A DNA stretch of 64,000 nucleotides. Origin: Metridium senile. Lineage: Eukaryota; Cnidaria; Anthozoa; Actiniaria; Metridiidae. The notes under the pieces were generated by a model. That model made no database searches, was not told the origin of the DNA, and was given only the letters and a program-made list of their open reading frames with translations. The stretch is taken from positions 13,405,398 through 13,469,397 of the forward strand of contig OX459105.1 of assembly GCA_949775045.1 (NCBI GenBank), written 5' to 3'. This document shows positions 1 to 11,328 of this stretch, in pieces (the stretch's first letter is position 1; every line of letters starts with the position of its first letter). Both the position numbers and the translations under genes were made by a program.

Positions 1-3000
1 CCAAATAAGCGTCCCTTCCTGGCCGCTACCGTCCAGACGTTTTTGCGTAAGTAGATATGATTGCCTTTTTACTGGTCATTATAGGGGTCAATTCAAATTA
101 GACTTTAATTACTGCTATTGTCTTAAGGATCATAACATATAAAGGTCTGCTCAGCTGGTTCTTTGTAACATGAATACGGACATTGTGCTGATCAAAACGA
201 TTCAATCACACAAAATTTAATCAGAAGAATTGCGTTTGATAACTTTTGTAAACATGCAGTAGCTTTAGTAGATTAGCCTAATTACTTTCAAATCACGAAA
301 ACTTATTTCGAAACGTTGTCGTGTTTAATTTTAAGAACACTACTAGAATTTACATGTAAGGCAACCCTTTTATCTTTGTTTATAAGGATTGTCAAGAGCT
401 CGTTGGATTTGAAATTGAGCTTAAACATGTTAAAATCTTGAGTACTATAAAACACTCCGTCATTAAAATTTCCACGCTTGACTGTTGCTCACAACTGCTT
501 CAAAAGACTATATGCCCGGCATTGGATTTTATTTGTAAAATACGACAAAACAACTAGGGCTCAAGGCATCAGAACACTCTATCTTTGTTTAGAAAACATA
601 AGCGCTTTATGTCTAAAATGAATCTTAGTTGTTTCATTCTTATTTAGTCTTTTGAACGCTGTACATGACCGGCTGGCCGAGCATCTAGACTATATGTGTT
701 TTGAAATAAATACTTTTTAAACACTTCTTTTGTTAGTTTATGTAACGATTTTTGCTTAGATTGAACTGTTAGAAACTTGCGGTAATTTCATCATAGTAAA
801 AAAGTATAAAAAATTTCAAACAAAATCTTACAAATCCTTATACAAAACGTTTTTAATGTTGAAGTTTTTATTCATTTGTATCTAGAAATGTTGGGCGAAA
901 CAAAAGGGAAGAAACTCGGGACTCTTCGTTGCCGTGGCCTGAAACCACCGGCAATTAAGGGCCATGCCGCAGCTTTCAGGTACTGGTTGGATGCCTTTGG
1001 GCATTCAGGACCATACAGCCAGTCAGTCACAGCAACTGAAGATGGAGAGCAAAAGATTGTTGCAAGTGGCAATCCAATGAATGCACCAGGTAATAATGTT
1101 GAGCAAACTGTTGAGTGGCTTTGGTCTTGAGTCCACAGTTTGCGATAACGCAATCTGTGGTTTCAGGAGCACGGCCTATAGGCTTTGGTCTTAAGTCCAC
1201 AGTTTGCGATAACGCAATCTGTGGTTTCAGGAGCACGGCCTATAGGCTTTGGTCTTGAGTCCACAGTTTGCGATAACGCAATCTGTGGTTTAAGGAGCAC
1301 GGCCTATAGGCTTTGGTCTTGAGTCCACAGTTTGCGATAACGCAATCTGTGGTTTCAGGAGCACGGCCTATAGGCTTTGGTCTTGAGTCCACAGTTTGCG
1401 ATAACGCAATCTGTGGTTTCAGGAGCACGGCCTATAGGCTTTGGTCTTGAGTCCACAGTTTGCGATATCGCAATCTGTGGTTTCTTCAAACTACTTAATA
1501 AATGTGTTGATAATAAGTAAAATTTAATTTGTATTAACGTATCGTGTCATTGCATTGTAGCTGTTAAAGAAAACATAAAACAGCTCATAAAAAGGTCAAA
1601 AAGGCCAACAGCTAAGGAAACAAGAAAGGGAAGGGTTCCTTACGAACCCAAAGCAGCTCCTCCGTTCACTCTCCAGGAACTACTAAGAATGAGAAACTAC
1701 TGTATGAAAACAGTGGAGGTAAAGTTGTTGTTAGTTAACAACATTTATGCAATTTAGTACAATGCCCAATTCATATGCTTTCTTTTAAAAGGGCCTTAGA
1801 GGCTTGTGGCTGTGGACCGTCACTGTGTTTTCTTTTGGCTTGTTTTTGAGAGGCGAAGAGCCGTTACGTCTGAAAACAAAGGACTTAAAGCTGCCCGAGA
1901 ATTATGGAGGTAATGTGCGAATATCGTTCCAATTCCACCTCAGTTTGAAACGCCTCATATATTCACACATGCCACGACATGCACTCTACAACTCTTACAC
2001 CCCCACTCACCTTCCCTCAATTGATGTGTTGGTACGAATAATTTTCTTTTTAGCATGTCATTTAGCATTGACCTAAAACCTTACTTAATCGCATTCCTTT
2101 CTTTTTTATTTGCATACAGGTCAATGCTTTTTGTACATGGCTCTTTTTTTTTTACATAAAAACAAACAATAAAGATTATAGATTAAGAAATAGATGGAAA
2201 ATGACGGATTTAAAGTTGGTGAGCTCGATGAAAATTTCCCATTACCTGTCTAAATAAAATCTCTACGTTTGTTCATAAAACAATTGATTTTTACCTTTTG
2301 CGAAGAATTTTTCCTAAATTTTAATTAAGAATTAGAATCATCCTAAATTACACAGGACGATCGATTAGGCAGTATTTTTTTTAAATTTTACATAACAACG
2401 TAGACAGGAATCCCATGCACAGTAAAGCAGAATTTGTTTGAAATTCGCTCCTGCAATTCTTTATACCAGCGGATTTACATTCAAGATGGCGGAAAGGAGA
2501 AAAGTTCGACTGTTTTACGTAAAATATTTGCTATTCATCTGACACCTGAACTACGTACTGTTGGTTAAAATTCTCAGCAAATAAGCTGTATTTTGACCTT
2601 ATTTTTGTCATGCCCTCCAAGGATATGATAACATAGTTTCACGTCGACCGTCGATATGATGTTTGGTTGAGGTAACAAAAAATGTTTAAAGTTGCTTGGT
2701 TCACTTTGTTTATGTTATTGCAAATAACTTTCTATCTAATTATTCAAACGAAGGTCGTGAAACTACGATTATGTAGTCCTACTGCAGAATAATTCTGTTA
2801 TTATTTTTTGAAAATAATAAATAAGTTACATTTAAGAAAAACGAAAAATTCTAAATTCACCTGTTCAAGAAAGCTAATCTAATTATAAACACCATTTGTA
2901 AAGCTTATCTAATTATCACCATTTGTAATTCTATACCTAAAATGAAGAAAGACTACATATCATAAAATTTTAATATTGATTTCATATGAATTTTCAAAAT

Positions 3001-5874
3001 GACCCCAAAATAGCCATTGCTAATACCTTAATTTTAATTTGTAGCTGACTCTGGTAAACTACCACAGAGAGTGGATGTCAAAATTCCGTGGTCCAAAGCT
3101 GATAGAAAGGCAAAAGGCAGGTGATACAGAACGAATTTGAAAGTTTCAATCCAAAGTTTTCGGGGGGGGGGGGGGCTCCCTTAGAAAATGGGTATAGGTA
3201 TGCTTGACGAACCTTATAACGTCTCGAAATGACGGCATATCTTTTAGGGTCAGTTTTAGAACATTATACAAGATTATACAGACCTGAACTATCCCAATAC
3301 TTTATCAAAGTCTGAAAATCGTTTTTATAGCGAAGTATATTATATTTCATTAGGGTCTGAAATCAGTACCTGAGTTGATTTATGTGTACCTTTTAGCGTA
3401 ATTTTTAAAACCGTCCGTCGAGCATACCTACCCATTTCTTAAGGGAATTCCCTACAGGGCTTCAAGTGCAACAAAGAAATATCTGTTCTTAAAATCTAAC
3501 AGAGCAAGGAGATTCCTTTTTAAAACCTAATTTTGTAATAATTATAATTTTTATTGGAGAGATGAACCCACAGGATTTGAAATGATTGCGAATGAAACTG
3601 AAAAGAACAACTTTTGCGTAACTGTTATGATGCACTCGACTGTTGTAAGTTTTAAAAACATGTCATATTTAAAAAAAATCCTTAATTGTTGCTTATAACA
3701 ACAACGTTATAACGTTGAAAGGTTGTTAGTTGCATGTAGTCATTTTTGAAATTGTTTGAAAAACACATTCATTTTTTTTATTTCCACTTTATTGAACTTG
3801 AAACCTTATGATAACCTGTTATTATATCCAAATTGCAGGAGTCACATTGACGTTGTGGGCGAACCCCCTTAATCCAGACTTGTGTCCTGTGACTGCTCTT
3901 TTTGTTTGGTTACTGGTTTCAGGTTAGTTATGAATGACCTAAAAGGACAGGTTAACGTCAATAATTATGTATTATTGATTAGGGTTAACGTCAATAATTG
4001 TATACAATAAAAAAAAAGCAACATTCTTCTGTCTTGTCTGTGTTGTATTTAGTAATAGTAGTATTTGTTATTTTCTGTTGTTTTCTTTGTCCTGTGGCAA
4101 AATTTGTAGTCTTTTTCCTGTTCCTGAGAAAGTTGTGCATTGTCAACTAACTTTCAGTGTTAAACCCATTTATTAAGCCTGCACTTTTATTTTGATATTA
4201 ACATGGCTGTCAGCAATCTGTGTGTATGCAATATCTCTAATATTTTATTAAGGCACTACATGTATTTGCATCTTCTTGTTTTAATGAGCTTTTGTTGTAT
4301 AGGTATCAGAAAAGGTATACTCTTTCCAAAAATTGCCAAGAACAACTGCAAAGTTTTGAGTTCTAAGCGTGGTGTAACCTCTTATAGGAAAGTCTTTTCC
4401 GCGGTGAGAACCTCAATATAATTTGTAGTAATCCAATACATTCTCAGTTACATAACTGAATGCTCATCTGTGTATCATAGTAGAAAAATCTTTATGCCAG
4501 CAGTAACATGTAGAAGACTCAAAAACGCACATTAACTATATCAACTAGGTTCAATCTATAAGAAATAAAGTACATGCAAACTCAACAAGCAATTATTTAA
4601 TTAGATGATAGGTACATATCTGACAATGACAGTTACATATTTTACATACTATAATGAATTCAAATGAAAATGCACAGGGACATGAGGTTCAGACTAAATT
4701 AAGTTAACCTTTGGTTGATTACGGAAAATAACAAGGATCACGGGGTCCCTTGAAGATATCAGCTTTAAATACCAAGAAGAGATTGAGAGCTGGTTTTGAA
4801 ATCAAATATCACTGTTAACAGATCCTTAATGAAATAATTGAACCAATCAATTTCCAATTAAAGGACATCTATATCTCCCATTGGTAAATATACAATGTCA
4901 CTAACAGAATTTTTTATGTTCCTTGTAGATGTCAAAAGTTCTCTTTGAAAAAGAGTACACCACTCACAGTATAAGAAGATCTGCAGCTAGATGGGCTGCA
5001 AGATGTGGAGCAGACGACAGCACTATAAAACGAGCAGGCAGATGGTAAGGAAGCACTTTGCAATTAGATTAATTGAAGTTGAACCATAAGGTGAAATGAA
5101 GAAAATACTAAGGCCCGAGTATGTGCACTGGCCCAGTTAAGTGAGTGCACTGCCTTCTTTGGTTTGAATCATAATTAAAAAGAAACAAAAGTTTGTCTAA
5201 TCTAATCAGGCTCCTAAATGGTAGCTATTTTATTAACTTTACCACTTTTAATTCTTCTGGCCATGCACTGTGTCAGTTGAGTGAGAGCAAACATTTGTTT
5301 GCAAATAGCTGCTTTTTGTTATTAGTTGCTTTGATTTGCTTTGAAGGTCCGATTGCTTATGCTCTACTTCAGCCAAGGTCACTGGACTATCATAATCAAT
5401 AGACACAATCAATTTTATGTTTATACAGTTTTATTTAATGTTTCTACATTATATGTTTCTATGTGTAAGAAAAACAAAAACTATGTTTTAACACTTGAAA
5501 ATACATAACACTTTAACAAGAGGTGTCTAATTCTGCATGAATAAGCAAAACATATGCAAGTTTATTCTACATGAACTTTCATGGAAACTGCTCCATTTAC
5601 AATAGCAATGGATAAACAAAAACTAAGTTTTAACACTTGATACTTTTCCCAGGTTATCCATTGTAATAGGGAAGTCTACATTATTAGGTGAAATCATGCA
5701 GTGCTATATTCAGTAATATATCAAAAACCTAATTTTTGCTTTGCTTTTCATTCCAGGAAATCAAGCAGTTTTGAACTTTACACACAAGATGCCAGGGCAG
5801 AAGTAATTAAACAACAACATGATGGCACTCCTGTCATGGACCACAAAATGTGGATGTTTAAGCCTCTAAGATAG
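1..5874 (+). CDS. Spliced tyrosine recombinase (Crypton/DIRS-like), 5' end outside window
   Basis: Probable DNA breaking-rejoining enzyme of the tyrosine recombinase fold. Exons read by hand: 1-46 (partial), 886-1089, 1561-1718, 1792-1909, 3045-3120, 3560-3644, 3839-3922, 4303-4403, 4929-5044, 5757-5874. All have GT-AG borders and agree in phase, except that 3560-3644 ends in phase 0 while 3839-3922 needs phase 1. The box I arginine lies in FLRGEEPLRLKTKDL (exon at 1792). A beta-strand lysine candidate lies in VDVKIPWSKADRK. Box II H-x-x-R is HSIRRSAARWAARCGADD (exon at 4929). The nucleophile Tyr is in GRWKSSSFELY, which spans the last junction. The N-terminal part (LGETKGKKLG and on) resembles the SAM-like DNA-binding arm of such enzymes. 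Cryptons are usually compact, so ten exons suggest an old or host-adopted gene. It could also be a decaying copy, given the one phase break. The fold is fairly sure; the family is less so. Confidence 0.68.
1119..1484. repeat. 64-bp tandem array of near-palindromes inside a recombinase intron
   Basis: Six units begin at 1119, 1183, 1247, 1311, 1375 and 1439, exactly 64 bp apart and almost identical. Each unit contains the inverted repeat CCACAGTTTGCG - ATAA - CGCAATCTGTGG. The last unit has the core GATATC, which makes the centre perfectly symmetric. The spacer carries a second short palindrome, CCTATAGG. The array lies wholly in the intron between the exons ending at 1089 and starting at 1561. 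The same palindrome recurs at 11.3-12.1 kb. Confidence 0.95.
1910..3044. other. Long intron of the recombinase gene
   Basis: AT-rich intron between the exons ending at 1909 and starting at 3045. No second ORF, RNA gene or clear inverted repeat was seen. A TCAAGATGGCGG motif (YY1-like) occurs near 2482. Confidence 0.5.
3162..3453. mobile_element. MITE in recombinase intron, preceded by poly-G run
   Basis: A run of 14 G (3162-3175) leads into an inverted-repeat element. Left arm GGGCTCCCTTAGAAAATGGG then AGGTATGCTTGACG pairs with right arm CGTCGAGCATACCT then CCCATTTCTTAAGGGAATTCCC. It lies between the exons at 3045-3120 and 3560-3644 and encodes nothing. Confidence 0.7.
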
Positions 5875-6837
5875 AACTTATCTTTTATAATTTTCATTTC
5901 ATTGCACCTCCTTCATGCATTAATTGTTGTGATAAGCTCAAAATGAGGTCACAGATCCTATTCCATTTTCTGCGAACTCAGACACTTGAAGGACAAGCTG
6001 CAATTTGCAGTTTAAACTAGCACAAACCTTAACAAGCCTGCTTACATTTGTGCGATGATCAGAGTTTTCATAATAGGAACACCATGTGGCAGTTAGCATT
6101 TTAATTGTCTGAGTTCGCAAAAAAGAAAACAAACACACAGTAAGAGTTACATAAATGAGAAATTTTGCAAATATGGGATTACCGGTAACTAAATTTAAGT
6201 ACATTTGCTGTATTTCATTGGTCAATCAAGGTTTTAGGAAAGCCACAGGATCTTTGGTAATGGCTAGAGAAATAGAGAGTATGCTTTCTTTTGTGCTTTG
6301 AAGCATATATGTCAACATTTGGCAATTACATTTTAAGTATATTCTATTAAAAGTTTGATTGTTTCTTCACATACACAGCATGTTGCCTTGTGTATTGCAA
6401 AAGTTTTTTATCAGTTATCAATATTTATTTTCCCAAGAGAAAAGATAATAACATGACAAAAAATCAATAACATTCCCAGAGAACCTGTGGACAGTATGTT
6501 GGCTTCAATAATCAAAGGACTTTTAAGATATCAAAAATAAAATGAACCAAACATTGTTGCTCTATGAAATCCATGACACTTCGCACATAAATACAAAATG
6601 AAAACCTTAAAATGCACCTAACTCATTTTTATATGACTTAGAGTCCCCTGTTCAGTGGGAAGTACAAATCTAACATTTCTAGTGGTTTGTTAGTGTTTCT
6701 GTTTTCCTGATCTGTACAATTTATATTTAAGAAAGAGCAGAATAAACAAATCTAAAAAATGGTTTGACCTAGCTGATTGAATAAATTATGTTTCATATCA
6801 ATTTATGTGCAAAGGAATATGGATTTCCTTTATAATT
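5875..6837. other. Intergenic, 3' of recombinase gene
   Basis: AT-rich sequence after the recombinase stop codon. No exon-like segment with splice borders was found on either strand. Two CTGAGTTCGCA-type segments near 5974 and 6108 are inverted relative to each other and may be arms of a small degenerate hairpin element. Confidence 0.4.
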
Positions 6838-7112
6838 AAGGTAGTCATACGTATTATCGCGCTCTACGAATTATTGTGTTTTTCGTATAAAAATAATATA
6901 TATCTTCTATTCTGCGTAAAAGTATATTAATTAATTGGAAGCAGTTTTTCAATAAGATTTTTGCTTATATATTAATTTGACATTAAAAAAAAGTAATCTT
7001 TCCTATTAATTAGTCTTCAACAACATAAGCTTTGACCTAACAATTATCACAGCAAAATCTTGTTGAAGTACCACATGTAAATTGACAGTGCAATAATAGG
7101 TATGACTACCTT
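6838..7112. mobile_element. MITE 1 of a three-element cluster
   Basis: Terminal inverted repeat AAGGTAGTCATACGTATTAT at the left matches ATAATAGGTATGACTACCTT at the right. The interior is AT-rich and has no coding sequence. Confidence 0.75.
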
Positions 7113-7118
7113 ATATAC

Positions 7119-7265
7119 TAGGTACCTCTAAATCAAATATTGTTGACAAATAGATTTATTGTTAACTGTTGTTGAACTGTTCAATTTGAATAAAATTGGA
7201 TTCTTTAAAATTGAAGTTGTAACAATGAATTTATTTGGTTTTAATATTTGATTTAGAGGTACCTA
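7119..7265. mobile_element. MITE 2 of the cluster, perfect 23-bp TIR
   Basis: TAGGTACCTCTAAATCAAAT at the left is the exact inverse of ATTTGATTTAGAGGTACCTA at the right. The total is about 147 bp. It starts only 6 bp after the previous element. Confidence 0.85.
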
Positions 7266-7282
7266 TATAAATAATAATAAAT

Positions 7283-7386
7283 AGGACTCTATGCTGTCCA
7301 AAATTCCTCTGACTGCAGAATTGGACTTCGCCATGTTAATCCTTTTCTATGTCTAATTATTTTCAAATTGAACAGCATGGAGTCCT
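7283..7386. mobile_element. MITE 3 of the cluster
   Basis: Ends AGGACTCTATGCTGT and ACAGCATGGAGTCCT form a terminal inverted repeat with one mismatch. The 104-bp body includes a further imperfect stem. It is a different family from its two neighbours. Confidence 0.75.
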
Positions 7387-7455
7387 GTTACATATACTAA
7401 TTATACTAACAATGTGATTGTTTGAACTGCCTCTGATCAGATATCAAAAGACAAT

Positions 7456-8768
7456 TCAATCCTTATTCAGTAAAAATTCACCATCATCATCATCATCTTC
7501 TTGATAATTTTCTTCCATAAATTCCTTATAACTGAACTCTGTTTCTTCGGTGGTTTCTTCTGGTTCATCTTCTTCCAATTCATTCTCATCCGCTTCTTCT
7601 TCTTCTTCTTCTTCTTCTTCAAGCATTTTATCAAGAACTTCTAAGAAAGGTGTAGTAGTACTATAAAAACAGGCCTTACTATTAGTGTCAGGTTGAAGCA
7701 AGAATAATATCATTTACACGGTAGGCTACTACCCAGGAGATACCACCTTAAATTGTTTAATTTCTGTTTTTAAGAAAATGAAAGAACTTTCAGATTATAA
7801 TCTCAAATATTATTATTCAATTATTACCTGCAAATATGGCAAGATGTTTGATAGACTGACTTTGATAATATCACATATAGGAATAAGTGTCTATAAAATT
7901 TATGTAGCTTTTAGCTAATGGGTGATAGACACTTTAAGCTATTAAAAGTCACTAGTCGGGGTACCCGTTGAAAATGCACTACTTTTCTTAAAATAACGCT
8001 TGGGCTGCTCTTTGTAATGATTGGGCTCCCTGTGTCAATGATAATCCAAGATGGCGGCCGAGACGACTTTGACTTCTAGTTTTGCAAGCGTTTAATTTCT
8101 CGTTCCAATTAACCCTCTATTGCATGCACCCACAATTACCTGTTCTTAGCATTTATGGAATTCGCTTGGTGGCACAGTGGGCGGGTTTATTGGAATAAGA
8201 TGCGGACATTGTTCGCTTAGCGTATTAATTATGATGATGATGATGATGATTATAACTTAACTTACTCGGTGCGGAAACTTCCAAACTTAGGAAACATCTC
8301 GGACTTTTCTTTGCAAAACTCGCAAAGGTCTCCGCAGCGCCAACATTTTGGGTGGTGCTCTGTTAGCAGTCTTTCGTCTTCAGTCATTTCCTGCTCTTTG
8401 TGAAGAAGCTGCATCGGCACGGAAGGACGTGACTTTTCTGAGAACACATTATCTGCTTTCAGATGCTTCAGTCGCGAAGACACGAGCGTCATCAACTCCT
8501 TCGATGGAGACTGTCCAGGTTTCCAACCCCCCAGTCTTGTCTCTGTTTCTTTCTGGTTGAACTCATCGAGAGTTTCTGGGCTTGAACAAGTCAACAACCG
8601 CCCAAAACAACAACAAATTCCCTCTATTATAGGGTCACCCCGAATCTTGTGGTTGCTCCTTACCCCGGCTTGGCAACAAAAGGAGAAAATTGCCACTTCT
8701 AGCAGACTGCTTACGCTTTCTGGTAAAGCTTTTCGCTTGGTCCTTTTGCTTCCTTCAGACTCTGCCAT
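7456..8768 (-). CDS. Two-exon gene: four-Cys cluster followed by acidic tail (unknown function)
   Basis: Exon 1 is 8768-8266, starting MAESEGSKRTKRKALPES (basic, nuclear-signal-like). Exon 2 is 7660-7456. The donor reads CCGA|GTAAGT and the acceptor TTTTTATAG|T; phase 2 joins to GAT, so the protein (about 235 residues) stays open to the TGA. Near the end of exon 1 the motif CWRCGDLCEFC gives a C-x2-C-x3-C-x2-C cluster, which could bind a metal. Exon 2 is dominated by Glu/Asp runs (LEEEEEEEEEADE, then DDDDDGEF). I recognise no family. The gene is divergent from the one at 8854 with 85 bp between start codons. The plus-strand readings in the same stretch are shadows. Confidence 0.65.
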
Positions 8769-8853
8769 ATTTGCTACTGACCCAAGCTAGCCGACCACGA
8801 GTAAAAGAGGCCTGGCCTCCAAGCTGAAACTGGCCGCGGCGTTCGTTGTTGCC
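8769..8853. promoter_or_regulatory. Short bidirectional promoter region
   Basis: Only 85 bp separate the start codons of two divergent genes. The interval is GC-richer than its surroundings (GCCGCGG, GGCCTGGCCTCC) and has no TATA box. A CpG-type shared promoter is inferred from geometry only. Confidence 0.45.
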
Positions 8854-9477
8854 ATGGCCACACGTTCAACACACACGTTCAAGACACACGTTCAAGAAAT
8901 GCCTGCTTCAAATCCACTCAGTTTTTTACGTCCTTTATACGATATTGCCGTATGGCAATTTATATTAATGTATGGCTACATCAGCCAAAGAAAACAGCCT
9001 CCATTTACATGGAAAATGCACAAAATTGTGGCACAATTTATGTGCAAATTGCTTGAGATGCCCGCGTTTAGTCATCTACAAAACAAGATGGAGGATCAGC
9101 ACGTGCGTGATTCAACTGGCCAATGGAGACTGAGGGAAGATGCTACAGACGAGCTAACTGCATGGTGCCAGGACCAGTGGAGGAGAAAAAAGTTTAAAAG
9201 CCACAAAGACTCCAATCCGACTTATTTTGCCGAGCCAGCGACCTTGCCGTGGTCGACAAATCTACCCCTGTGCCACAATTGTTGCTCTCCATGTCAAAAG
9301 TGCATGGAGGAATTGTCCGAAGAAGTTCCGGAGGAACTAATTACGGTACGAGCCATATTGGACTTACCAGTACAGTCGACTGATGCATCCAGTCCACCAG
9401 TCGAAGAAGAAACTGGAGAGTCGTCACAGCAAGAAAATAGTGAGCAACCCATCAAAAAAAGATTGCGCAAAAGATGA
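8854..9477 (+). CDS. Single-exon protein with four-Cys cluster (unknown function)
   Basis: A 207-residue intronless reading frame. It starts at ATG 8854 (MATRSTHTFK). A second ATG at residue 17 (MPASNPLSFL) is also possible, because the stretch between them is a degenerate ACACGTTCAA repeat. The N-terminal half is hydrophobic/aromatic (LYDIAVWQFILMYGYI) and looks like a folded helical domain. Residues 140-152 hold CHNCCSPCQKC, a C-x2-C-C-x2-C-x2-C cluster. An acidic/Ser-rich tail ends in the basic KKRLRKR. The order (Cys cluster, then acidic stretch) parallels the divergent neighbour. No known family recognised. The antisense frame over the tail is a shadow. Confidence 0.6.
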   Translation: MATRSTHTFKTHVQEMPASNPLSFLRPLYDIAVWQFILMYGYISQRKQPPFTWKMHKIVAQFMCKLLEMPAFSHLQNKMEDQHVRDSTGQWRLREDATDELTAWCQDQWRRKKFKSHKDSNPTYFAEPATLPWSTNLPLCHNCCSPCQKCMEELSEEVPEELITVRAILDLPVQSTDASSPPVEEETGESSQQENSEQPIKKRLRKR

Positions 9478-9516
9478 GATAGGATTACTATAGACATTTA
9501 ATATCTAGAATAGTCG

Positions 9517-9713
9517 AGTTTCGAGATCTCTATGACGCTGTGTTAGCCTCAGTTGAGTGTAAAATATGCAGAAATTTAGATAAAACTCGTGAGATTTCAA
9601 AATATTTTATTGTCGTCTATACTCACAGATCTCTTGCATTTTCACGGGCTGTTACTGAAGAAAGAATATAGTACACGGTTTCGAGGCTAACACAGCGTAA
9701 AAGAGATCTCAAA
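9517..9713. mobile_element. MITE just 3' of the 8854 gene
   Basis: GAGATCTCTATGACGCTGTG then TTAGCCTCA is mirrored by GAGGCTAACACAGCGTAAAA then GAGATCTC about 170 bp away. Non-coding. Confidence 0.7.
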
Positions 9714-9890
9714 ACAGGTCTATTGACTGCTTGCAAATGACACTAGCCAACTGGAAATTTTGATAGATGCGGCGTTTAGAGAACCTTTAGACAACCGTCA
9801 ATCAAAAACCTGAATTAAAAAAGAATGTCAGATCAGGAATATTTATGACTGATTTATATGCACGCTTTCACGATATTTTGCTTTTGTCTT

Positions 9891-10091
9891 AGACCCCGTC
9901 TACACGGATCCGGATACTTTTGAAACCGCATACTTTTTGATGCGAATCGGCCTATCGTCCACACGAATCCATTGAATCCGTTCACCAAAACCGCATACTT
10001 TTACTTGAATCCTCCGGATACGCGGATTTGTGTGGACGCAAATATTTCTATGCGGGTTCAGCCGGATCGGATTCGTGTAGACGAGGCCTTA
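9891..10091. mobile_element. hAT-like MITE (CGTCTACACG ends)
   Basis: Left end AGACCCCGTCTACACGGATC and right end GATTCGTGTAGACGAGGCCT are inverted copies. Internal CCGCATACTTTT repeats and a CGGATCC-rich interior are seen. The CCCCGTCTACACG type of end is common in hAT-derived MITEs; that link is from general knowledge, not shown here. Confidence 0.7.
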
Positions 10092-10226
10092 GAATTTTAA
10101 AATATCGTAAAATCTACCGTGTCATTGTTATGATTGACAGTTGTCTAAATGAAAATAAGACTTGCACTTCAACAAAAATGCTACTAATTACATTATTATT
10201 ATTAATATTATTAGAGTGTTTTTCTT

Positions 10227-10346
10227 ATGAGTGGAAAACTGACCGTAATAGTTACTGCATAGTTACAGTATTGCAGAATGTTTAAATGTTTTATAGAACT
10301 TACTGTAAGGTTACGGTGCGGTACGGTCAGTTTCTCACTCATTCGA
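10227..10346. mobile_element. Small hairpin element
   Basis: GAGTGGAAAACTGACCGTAA pairs imperfectly with GGTACGGTCAGTTTCTCACTC, and GTTACTGCA/GTTACAGTA motifs lie within. About 120 bp, non-coding. Confidence 0.55.
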
Positions 10347-10692
10347 AAACAGCTTTATTAGATTGATTGTTACAGTTCGTTTTCCATTAGGTATGTTATG
10401 ACATCCCAACTATAAAATAATGATATTTTAATCCTTACATGCTAACTTTGATAGGTAGATACATGGGATATTAACACTGACAAAATACTTATAACATTAT
10501 AAATGAAAATTACAAATTATTATTCCACTAAATCATTAAGTATATTGAATACACAGTAATTTTAAGTTTGTCCCAAAAATAAAAATCGATGATTATGAAA
10601 CACTGTATTCTGATTGCTTCGCAAAATTGCGTTCAAGAGCGTGCGAGTGAGAATGTGAGCAACATTCCCGATAGCACTTTTCTGGAACAGCT

Positions 10693-11075
10693 CTGGCTAA
10701 ACTAGGATACATGTAGCGCGCTACACACACGCTACATTGGAGTCAGCGTGTCTCTACAGGCCTGGCTAAACTAGGATACATGTAGCGCGCTGCAATCCAT
10801 GTTTCTCAGTTTAGCCACCTCGAAAACATTGTAGCGCGCGACAAATTTGGCGAGCGACATGTCGCCTCGGTTGGCTAAAAAAGTATTCGCATGTTGCGCG
10901 CGCCAAATTTGTAGCCGGGAATCAAGAAATGTTTCTGCTCTCTCCCAGAAACATTTTTTGTATCCCGGCTACAAAATTTGTCGCGCGCTACAATGTTTTC
11001 GAGGTGGCAGGCTAAACTGAGAAACATTGAGGATACATGTAGCGCGCGACAATGTATCCTAGTTTAGCCAGGCCT
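10693..11075. mobile_element. GC-rich palindromic MITE with a partial copy beside it
   Basis: The full element is 10758-11075. AGGCCTGGCTAAACTAGGAT at the left is the inverse of ATCCTAGTTTAGCCAGGCCT at the right. Inner arms repeat GTAGCGCGC, GCCACCTCGAAAACATTGTA and GAAACATT blocks in inverted order. A truncated copy of the left end (CTGGCTAAACTAGGATACAT) lies at 10693-10726. CpG-rich arms contrast with the AT-rich surroundings. Confidence 0.85.
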
Positions 11076-11328
11076 TAACACAGTTGCTCACCAAATGTTG
11101 GGGCTGAAACACGGTGCTGTTCGATATGTACGTGTTTCGATCAATTAACCTGTCGGCGATTAAAAAATCTATTTTTCCAGTCAAATTATGAATGGAAAAT
11201 TCTCTGTTTGAGAGAGCACATGATGGTCAAACACCTGTGGAAGTTAACGAGATCCATCAGCTGTTTGAAATCCAGCAATAGTCGGCAATTAGTGCAGTTC
11301 CAAACTGCATGCTCACTAACACACTATA

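Noticed and set aside
1119..1484. CRISPR-like regular repeats
   Set aside because: The whole 64-bp unit repeats, with no variable spacers, in an intron of a spliced eukaryotic gene.
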